Source: Anthopleura xanthogrammica
Taxonomy: Eukaryota; Cnidaria; Anthozoa; Actiniaria; Actiniidae
Reading direction: 5' to 3'
Length of the DNA: 64,000 bases
Assembly (NCBI GenBank): GCA_964019055.1
Contig: OZ025207.1
Coordinates: 14,783,357-14,847,356 of the forward strand
In this document: piece after piece, positions 55,978-64,000 of the stretch
Position numbering within the stretch: the stretch's first letter is position 1
Layout: every line of letters begins with the position of its first letter
Made by a program: the position numbers and the translations under genes
Notes under the pieces: generated by a model
What the model was told of the DNA's origin: nothing
Databases searched by the model: none
What the model saw: the letters and a program-made list of their open reading frames with translations, nothing else

Positions 55978-56463
55978 GTTTTATATTCATTCAAGAATTT
56001 GATTACTACGGATCCCACCAAACTGTTGCAGTGCATAAAAAATTTGTGTCACTACCATGCCCACATTTGTCTGGTAACACACCCATATTTGTAAGTTTCA
56101 TCAATAGTTATCAAGATATTTCATGCTCACTTTTTAAATTCCCCACGAAGACTCACAAACCTGTTAGAGAATCTATCAAGCAAAGACCCTAAGTTGTTTA
56201 GGCTTTTGACCTCTTAGGTAAACAAAAACTGTTTTACACATTTGTCTTGGCATTTGACTTTAAATATGTATCTTTGCATGAACGTAATTCTGTCAGCAAT
56301 GCTTCATCCAACAACGAATCAAACAACAAGCTAGTCGAAAATTCTGAGACAGTGAAAACAAAGTGGGCATGTCAGCAGACAAATGAAGGTGTGGTAGCGT
56401 CATAAATTATGGATGCGCTGCCACAGTTTGATGGGATCCATAGTATTTAGGAATATAAATTTA
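55978..56463. mobile_element. non-autonomous element of about 486 bp with long inverted ends
   Basis: TTTATATTC near the left end is mirrored by GAATATAAA at the right. Inward, CGGATCCCACCAAACTGTTG pairs with CCACAGTTTGATGGGATCC, and ATGCCCAC/ATTTGTCTG with CAGACAAAT/GTGGGCAT. The arms are about 110 bp. No coding frame of note lies inside. Confidence 0.75.
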
Positions 56464-56785
56464 AGGTTAAAGAAAATATATTTATTATCAAAGCGAGTAT
56501 TCATTTTTTTGGGAAAATATTTTGAATTCTGATTTCAAATTATAAACTTCAGTGAGAGGAATTGCACTAATTTTGACAAGTCATATGTAATTTTTTTCTC
56601 ATAAATCTATAATTTTTTAAGTTATTGTGAATGCATTAACTCCATGGCTGAGAACATGGTTTAGTTGAGGAGAGTAGTCTAAATTTTTTTCCCTCTTTAT
56701 ATCAGTTATACGGTCACTTTTGGTGACATTTTTGTCATCTGTAGATGACTTGTGTCATGTGGTTCATAGTCTTCCAATCAATCTT

Positions 56786-56945
56786 CATTCAACACTTTCC
56801 ATATATTGGTTCACTGGTCAAACACAAAGCATTCAGTTGAGGCTGCTGCAGGGTTCAAATTTGAATAATCCTTTGAAACTACATTGAAGCCTCGATTGAA
56901 TGCTTTGTCTGTGACCAGTGAACCGATGTATGAAAAGTGGTGAAT
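56786..56945. mobile_element. MITE-like inverted repeat
   Basis: TTGGTTCACTGGTCAAACAC and AAAGCATTCAGTTGAGGCT pair with AGCCTCGATTGAATGCTTT and GTGACCAGTGAACCGATG. Arms are about 55-60 bp with scattered mismatches. Confidence 0.75.
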
Positions 56946-57639
56946 TGCTTTGAAATACCACAAATATGTGATTGTTTAGTATTCCATTAGAGCTGATTTC
57001 ATACCACTGTCAAATGCCTACGGTACGGTCAGTGGCACAGATAACATTCATTGAACCAATCATATTGCACAAAGGTTAGTGTTTATCCAATCAAAATGCT
57101 CATCATTACAGCAAGATGTGGCACAATCGTACCTTGGGCTTTCAAAAGTCATACAAAATCTGGTTCCTAGCACTGTATACAGATAACTTGATTCAACCAC
57201 CGCAATTATAAAATACTCATTTCTATATGAACTTGCCCTTTAAAAGTTATTAAAAATGTTTCTCGATTTTTGCAAGTCAGTTCATTATATTATTAACATT
57301 TTGGAATCTTCAACAATTTATTGCTCTATTTCTTTTCTGTTCATAAGAAAATAGGTTTTGGGGAATAATTGAAAAACTGCCCTCTGCAATTTTGGTTTTA
57401 ATTCAATATTTGATTTGAGTCTCAATCAGAACTTAACTATGGCTTTGGTTGCCTTAGCCCTTTGAATGCATTAGAGATATTTTAGAACCAGTCACTCTTA
57501 AAATAGTATTTTTTTGGAATTTCTAAACAATATTCTTATTTCCTAAGAAATTATATTAAAAGAAGCTAATTTCTAATTTCTTAATTCATGAAATAATACA
57601 CAACGTTCCCACTATTACAGTTCTAAGAAGGTTTCAACA

Positions 57640-58430
57640 TGTCTAGAGGCCAGTGCGATGGAGGTGATGCTGTTATCATGACGGCAATGAGGGATCTTCA
57701 CTTCTTACCAGAGCATGATAGTTTGTGATATTATTTAGCGCAAAACTTTCTTTCATTACGGCATGGCGATATAGTTATGACATGTGCCAGCGACAAGTGG
57801 AATGTTGATATCATGATGGCAATGAGGGATCTTCACTTCTTACCAGAGCATGATAGTTTGTGATATTATTTAGTGCAACACTTTCCTTCATTACGGCATG
57901 GCGATATAATTATGACATGTGCCAGCGACAAGTGCAATGTTGATATCATGATGACAATGAGGGATCTTCACTTCTTACCAGAGCATGATAGTGATATTAT
58001 TCGGTGCAACACTTTTATTCCTTCATTACGGCATGGCAATATGGTTATCACATGTGGCAGCAACAGTGGAATGCTGTTATGGTGATGGCAATGCAGTATC
58101 TTCACTTCTTATCAAAGCATGGTACTTTGTGATGTTAGTGCGACACCTTTTCTTCATCACAGGATGGCGATATGGTTATAGCATGGAGTCTAATGGCCAG
58201 TGAAGCATAAGTACTAGTGCGATGCTGTTATGGTGATGGGCTTTGCAGTATATTGAGAGATATGACGTGAGCCATGGCATGTGAAGTCAAGCTGTACACT
58301 ACTGTGTAGCAGCATGTGATGCTGTTATGAATGCACTAACTTCACCCAGACATGATATGCACTATTTTAGAGACGTAAGCATATCATACGATGTTGTTAC
58401 CATGATGGCAATGCACTATCTTCATAACTG
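57640..58430. repeat. degenerate tandem repeat, period about 135 bp
   Basis: The phrase CAATGAGGGATCTTCACTTC recurs at 57685, 57820 and 57955, and a relative (CAATGCAGTATCTTCACTTC) at about 58089. More diverged copies follow at about 58230 and 58400. Each unit also contains GCATGGCGATAT and GACATGTGCCAGCGACAAG. Five to six copies that decay to the right. Confidence 0.85.
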
Positions 58431-58607
58431 ACAGTTTCATATCACAAATGCTCATGATAACATCAGATTGATTGGAACACAGATATCATACATTCATCAT
58501 GAGTGATGAATACTGAAAGGATTCTTCAAACACGACCATGAGAAGGTGAAAATTCTAATATGGAATGGATTAAAATTTAACATATCTAGAAAAAATCACC
58601 TTTAGGC

Positions 58608-61600
58608 TCACTTTTTTGCTGATCTCTTTTTCCTGTTCCTCTTTTTGGTTGGGCTTCCAGGCCCTTTGACTGAGTTTGTGTTTTCTGTTGTGGCATTATT
58701 GTTATTGTTGTTATGGTGACTGGTGTTGTTGCTAGGAGATGGAGTGTTGATAATTTGTGCTATACTACTGGAAGAGGTCTTTTGTTTGTCAGGTTTTTGC
58801 TTAACATCATTATTATTTGACTGTCTCTTCCCTGTTTGGTAGTCTGTTTCCTGAAATAAAGTACAAAGGTATTCAAAAGATAGAATTTGCAATAATAAAT
58901 TGAATGTCAACTACTCTCCACTAACACCTTAACAACAACCTACTGATGCCCTACCAACAACCTACTGACACCCTACCAACAACCCACTGACACCCTACCA
59001 ACAACCTACTGATACCCTACTGACACCCTACTGACACCCTACCAACACCCTACCAACAACCTACTGATGCCCTACCAACAACCTACTGACACCCTACCAA
59101 CAACCTACTGACACCCTACCAACAACCTACTGATACCCTACCAACAACCTACTGATACCCTACTGACAACCTACTGATACCCTACCAACAACCTACTGAT
59201 ACCCTACTGCCAACCTACTGATACCCTACCAACAACCTACTGATACCCTACCAACAACCTACTGATACCCTACCAACAACCTACTGATACCCTACTGACA
59301 ACCTACTGATACCCTACTGACAACCTACTGATACCCTACCAACAACCTACTGATACCCTACCAACAACCTACTGATACCCTACCAACAACCTACTGATAC
59401 CCTACCAACAACCTACTGACACCCTACCAACAACCTACTGATACCCTACCAACCTACTGATACCCTACCAACAACCTACTGATACCCTACCAACAACCTA
59501 CTGATACCCTACCAACAACCTACTGATACCCTACCAACAACCTACTGATACCCTACCAACAACCTACTGATACCCTACCAACAACCTACTGACACCCTAC
59601 CAACAACCTACTGATACCCTACCAACAACCTACTGACACACCACCAACCCTTCATCCAGTGAATAATCCTTTGACACACAAAAGCACTCTCCCCACCCTA
59701 TCCTTCATATAATCACATTACACTTACCATTGAAACAGCCTTGTTGTTCACTTCTTCTTGTTGATTACCATTAGCAGAGTTAAAAAAAAGTCCTTTGTGA
59801 TCAATATTTTTTTCTGCATTTGAATTCTTAGATACTGGTTCTGATTTTAGGAGCGAAGAATTTGTGTTTGCCAAAGGAGCCGATTTAATGACTCCCGAGT
59901 ATGACACTCCTTTATATGTAGGAGAGTTAAAAACTTGTGTTGAAGAGGCTCTTACTTCTGATAAGTCTGGCGAGGTGGAATTTTCTTTGCTTTTCTTTGG
60001 TGGTGCTGCAGTAGGACTGTTTGCAGACACCGATCCTTTGTAATTTGAAAGGCTGAAACCTGAATTTAAGTCCAGAGTGAGACCACTACTGAGAGCAACA
60101 AGTGAGTCTGAACTGCTTGGTCTTGGTGTAAAAGGATCTGTACCATCATCCATTCCAGAATATCGAGTGACTAACGATTCTACATTGGATTGAGATCTCG
60201 ATAGTGGCCGCATTCGGGTCTTGAACACATCAATAAAATATTTCCTTCCATTTTGAGCAGGATTGTCCATGGTTTGGTTTCGAGTGTATCTATTGGCAAT
60301 ACTTGCATAGGTTGGTTGTGCTTTAGGGATGTCAGGCAGAGGTTGTGGTATAAAGGAGACCACAGCAGGCTCCCCCCAATTACATTCCACCCATTCTCTG
60401 TATTCCACCACATCTTTTGTTACCCGAACTATTCGGCTTAAAAGACTGAAAAAAAGACAGAAATCAGGACTTACAATCTGTTGTTTACAGAAATCATATC
60501 AAAAGGACGGTTGTAGTCATTTCTTAAAATAACAATAGACAACAGGAAAAATCAGTAGTGATAATATTTTTATGGTGTTGATGTGGGGGGAGGCCGGTTC
60601 AGCATGAGGCAACAAGGCAATAGACCCCTTGCAGCATGTCAGAATGCAGCTCAATTTGGAGGACACAACCAATAGGTTCCAATTCTCAGGAGATTGAAAT
60701 TCTTTTTTTTTGGTCCTCCAAATTGAGCTGCTTTGACGTCATGTGACAGTGTTCTATAAAAAATTTAAAAAACTGAATCCCCTCTTTGATGGTGTAAAAA
60801 AATATGCCCCCTCCCCCCCAAAAAAACCCTCAGTCTTGGTGACAAAACCTAAGTATTGGAGTATGTAGCTTAAACTTCATGACAAATATCACCAAGAAAA
60901 CATATGTGTGCAATACACATGGATGTTTGTATTAAGAAGGTGTGTATTAAGCAGAGCTCTACTTTAATATTATAATTAGTATTTCCAGAGTTGTAGAAAT
61001 GCATTGCATTCTGGGGCTGTTGAAGGGCACTTCATCATTCAGTTGACATATTGTGCATCAACAACTTTTTTTTATCTTTGTACTTGATTTCAGAAATTTG
61101 AAAATTAAGAGGACAATTAAGGTTTCCTATCATTTTTCACTATCAGCAGGTAAAAAAGATGCCATATAACTATTAAAACTCCTCCCAAACAGCCCCACAA
61201 TGCAATGCATTCTGCAACTTTGGAAAGGCTTATAAATTTAAAAGTTTCCTTGTCAACATTATATAATAGACTAACCTGTGAGTCCTGTTCCCTTCACTGA
61301 TAGGATTAGAGAGACGCTCAGCTTTACTGACAACATTGTATGCATATATGAAAGCCTGTTTGACTTGCATGAAATTGTAGGAACTTTTTCCAATGTAATT
61401 ACCTGTAAATTTAAAAAGATTAATTTTAAAGGTTATCAGGAAAGATATGAAGAAATAAATCTCAAAACCATGTCCTACTGGATTGTAGGGTTGGGTCAAT
61501 CTTTTCTAATGAATTTTTCTTTTTGTTTTGGAAATGAACAGATTTAATTTGGGTTACTAAGACTGTTGGGTGGTCATTCAGATTACAATAAGAAAGGGGG

Positions 61601-62087
61601 AAAATAATCAAAATTGAATACTATGGAAAAGAGAGAAAGCTAGAGCTGGACAGAGTGGGGTAGGTGGGGTAGAGAAGAGTGGAGTAAAGTGAAGTAGAGT
61701 GGAGAAGTGCTTGAAGTGGAGTGGATTGGAGTAAAATGGAGTGGAGTGGAGTAAAGTAGAGTGAAGTAGAGTGGAGTAGTGTGAACTTGGTTTCTTGAAA
61801 GCTGGGAGTTTTGTGGCCATTAAATCCTCTTAGTCTTTATGATTTTAATGGGTGAACAGCACACTATTTCTTGATATTTGATATATCTACAGTAGGAATG
61901 TTGGTCAACATTACAGCTTATTATTGGACCTAATAAAAGAGCACTTTCCCCTCCCACCATAGCCATTTCAAAATGTTTTGATAACTAATAATTATTATTG
62001 ATTATTAATTATTATAGTACCTGGAGTGTATGGGTCCTCAATGCAGAGTAAAGAAGTATTATACCCTTCATCCATGTCATTCAATAC
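58608..62087 (-). CDS. TENT4: TENT4-type non-canonical poly(A) polymerase (PAPD5/PAPD7/Trf4), 3' part
   Basis: Four exons join in frame: 62087-62021, 61402-61276, 60445-59728 and 58850-58608 (stop), giving the last 384 residues. The first two encode the end of the PAP-associated domain (LCIEDPYTPG, then GKSSYNFMQVKQAFIYAY), which aligns with human TENT4B IEDPLQPG...GRSSYGAMQVKQAFDYAY. The third begins SRIVRVTKDVVEYREWV, matching GRIIRVTDEVATYRDWI, and continues as a long Ser/Thr/Asn-rich disordered tail. The last exon ends in a basic run (KKRNRKKRSAKK), like the basic tails of vertebrate TENT4. The nucleotidyltransferase core with its catalytic aspartates would be encoded right of the window. 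Family knowledge: oligoadenylates nuclear RNAs for exosome decay (TRAMP-like) and adds mixed tails to mRNA. The A versus B paralogue is not decidable. Confidence 0.9.
58931..59649. repeat. minisatellite, 22-bp unit, in the last TENT4 intron
   Basis: About 32 copies of CTACTGATACCCTACCAACA plus AC, with ACTGACAACC, ACACCC and ATGCCC variants and a few deleted units. It occupies most of the 877-bp intron. It is the reverse complement of the FAAP24 intron 5 minisatellite core. Confidence 0.97.
60619..60758. mobile_element. MITE, AGCTCAATTTGG family, copy C (TENT4 intron)
   Basis: The ends AATAGACCCCTTGCAGCATG and ATGTGACAGTGTTCTATA enclose GCAGCTCAATTTGGAGGAC and GTCCTCCAAATTGAGCTGC-like arms. 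The loop shares TTCTCAGGAGATTGAAAT with copy B in opposite orientation. Confidence 0.8.
61656..61782. repeat. GTGGA/GTAGA pentanucleotide-like repeat in TENT4 intron
   Basis: Tandem GTGGAGTAGA/GTGAAGTAGA words with a shifting 5-10-bp period. Intronic. Confidence 0.9.
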
Positions 62088-64000
62088 CTAAAAAACATAT
62101 ATTTTAATAAGGTACTAGTTTAGGTTCGCAAGTATCATTTCAGAGAAGCATTCCTATTTTGTCAGAATTTGCAGTAGAGCAGTAACGTAGATATCTTCTG
62201 AAAGCTCTTGAATGATAGAATACGAGAGTATATTCGAATTTGATTGTCAAAACTTTATTATGCTCAGAGCTTTCGAGTTTTGATGTATTCCTGGGTACAG
62301 CTGCGCATAAAAACCACAAAAGTAAGGTGAAAAATGTTCTCAATGATTTAACCTCCACCTGAAGCAATTAGAACTTTGGACAACAAATGTTGTCATGAAG
62401 GGAAAAAAAATTATTGAACTGTTTTTCTTTTTGAAGCAGAAGTTTTTTTCCCATACAACACACTCAAAAGATCTATAACACTATATGTGTTATTAAATGG
62501 CATTCCAAAATTAATGGTCAAAAGAGCGAATGGATGGATGGATGGATGAATGAATGAATAATGCATGGGTGGACAGAAAATACCTGTCTTATAACATAAC
62601 ATTCTCAATTTCAGGTAAGGATTGGAAAGAAATACAAATAAATGGGTGCAAAAAAAAATATTTTAAAAGATGATGCTAGTGTTAATGAAATTTGAATAAA
62701 AAGAAAATAAAAGAAACTAACCACACGATCAATAGAATGATAAAAATAAACATTAGCTTCTTAAAGAGACTTTCACAGTTAAATTAACACCTTAGAAAAT
62801 GTCTGCAGTTTGATTGGTCATCCAGTCAACCAATTGTTTGTACAGGAAATTGTTAGTGTGAACATTTCTCTTTCAAAGACAAACAATACATGTATGGTTT
62901 GTACATTTTGTTTGTAAATTTGAGATAACTACTGCTTGCTATTTCAAAATTACTTCCAGTTTTACAAAATTACTAAAACCTTTTACAACCTCAAAACTAT
63001 TACCACAATTCAACAAAAGGAAAAGGAAAAAATGCAGGCTGTAGAACAAAAATTATGAGATCAATTTATTAGGATTTTGACGAATTTTTTAAATGAGTAA
63101 AAACCCAATCTCATCCTTGTTTCTTCTTTCAAGGACTGATCTTGTAAAATGTATGTAAAGAATTGAAAGAACTGAAGAAGTGTCCCATGAAAAAAGTAGT
63201 AAAATAAAAATTATTTGTAATTCAAATACTTCAGTATGCGGTAAGGGTCTGTAGCATAACACATAACCACTTCCTGTTTTAGGGTCTGCACATTGGCTAC
63301 ATTCATTTAGTATCATACATGTATGATGCACTTTTTTACAGAATTGAGAAGGAGGAACTAACCATTATTGATACAAATAAAAATATAAAAATTTTTTGAA
63401 GCAAGATAAAAAATATGGCATTTTTGTTTTGTCTAAAAGTAATTTCAAAATAATATAGCCCAAGAATAAAAAGATTATTTGTTCAGCTGTCAAGGAATAG
63501 AACTGTCATTTATATGTAAATGTTTTTTGACCAATCAATAGAATGCTTCAAGTACTTAAAAAATGAGAACAATGCCTTTGTAACAATGCCTTCTGCTTGG
63601 TCTTTGACATGGTTAAATGTATGCAGGGATCGGCCTATTCCAGTGTTAAATATTTTAAAGTTACAGTGTACCATCAAGAAAGTAAAGAATGTCCTCAACT
63701 TTAACAAATGTTTAAATTCCAAGGAACATTACACCGGTTCAGCAAATAAATTTTTTGAAGTGAAATTGAAAATGGAGTGAGAATTTAAATTACTTTAAAC
63801 AAGAAATAACTTGTGTTCATTATCTTTGCAAGAATATAATTTAAATTTTGGCTTTCGCTGACAGAGATTTTGAGTTTTGGTTAATATCATTTTTAGCGTA
63901 AAAACTGAAATCTAAAATACCGAATGGATTGTATCACATCTAACGTCACAATACGTGATCACGCATCATGCAACTTATTTGGGAATATAAATATGAATCA
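62088..64000. other. probable TENT4 intron continuing past the window
   Basis: No further exon of the TENT4 gene was recognised. It contains a GGAT/GAAT tetranucleotide repeat at about 62529-62560 and AT-rich sequence. The next upstream exon should encode the remainder of the PAP-associated domain and lies beyond 64000, or was missed because it is short. Confidence 0.5.

Larger units (their letters stand above)
47924..58607. other. 10.7-kb intergenic region upstream of the Scratch-type gene
   Basis: I found no coding exon. It holds three inverted-repeat elements, two related MITE copies, a (CAT)n microsatellite, a 135-bp degenerate tandem repeat, and long AT-rich stretches. Distal enhancers for the Scratch-type gene are plausible but not identifiable by eye. 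Confidence 0.55.

Noticed and set aside
61608..61820. 70-codon minus-strand frame with HSTLLHST repeats
   Set aside because: It is the translation of the intronic GTGGA/GTAGA simple repeat, with no other support.

Overview
The window is animal nuclear DNA. Genes have spliced exons with GT/AG borders, introns are AT-rich and packed with short inverted-repeat elements, and the protein-coding genes are metazoan orthologues. The mix of genes and the style of the small dispersed repeats suggest an anthozoan cnidarian (sea anemone or coral). That placement is inference, because no species-diagnostic gene is present.

Layout. Positions 1-18774 are one tandem array of a 177-bp satellite, roughly 105 monomers, broken by a 200-N assembly gap at 3584-3783. 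The array is organised into higher-order repeats: a 531-bp trimer zone, a 708-bp tetramer zone, and a long zone where 885-bp and 708-bp blocks alternate (1593 bp together). Nearly every monomer carries a 17-bp motif that agrees with the conserved CENP-B-box pattern at 8 of its 9 fixed positions. The array is therefore a candidate centromeric or pericentromeric satellite. The very long open frames across it arise because 177 is a multiple of 3; they are not genes.

From 18775 to the right end lies euchromatin-like sequence with five genes. (1) 22904-25447, minus: an intronless Mab-21/cGAS-like nucleotidyltransferase with a large Gly/Ser/Asp repeat insert. (2) 28799-31821, minus: FAAP24, six coding exons, complete (222 aa). 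(3) 32058-42037, plus: CTNNBL1, sixteen coding exons, complete (554 aa), head to head with FAAP24 across 236 bp. (4) 46975-47923, minus: a Scratch-type SNAG plus five-zinc-finger repressor, two exons, 258 aa, alone in about 15 kb of non-coding DNA. (5) 58608-62087, minus: the 3' part of a TENT4 (PAPD5/PAPD7/Trf4) non-canonical poly(A) polymerase gene, whose 5' exons lie beyond the right edge.

The genes form no single pathway. FAAP24 (Fanconi DNA repair) and CTNNBL1 (Prp19/CDC5L spliceosomal complex) plausibly share a bidirectional promoter. Introns and intergenic DNA hold many MITE-like palindromes in several families, two tRNA-related SINE candidates, one nested transposon insertion, and a 22/29-bp minisatellite found in inverted orientation in introns of both FAAP24 and the TENT4 gene.
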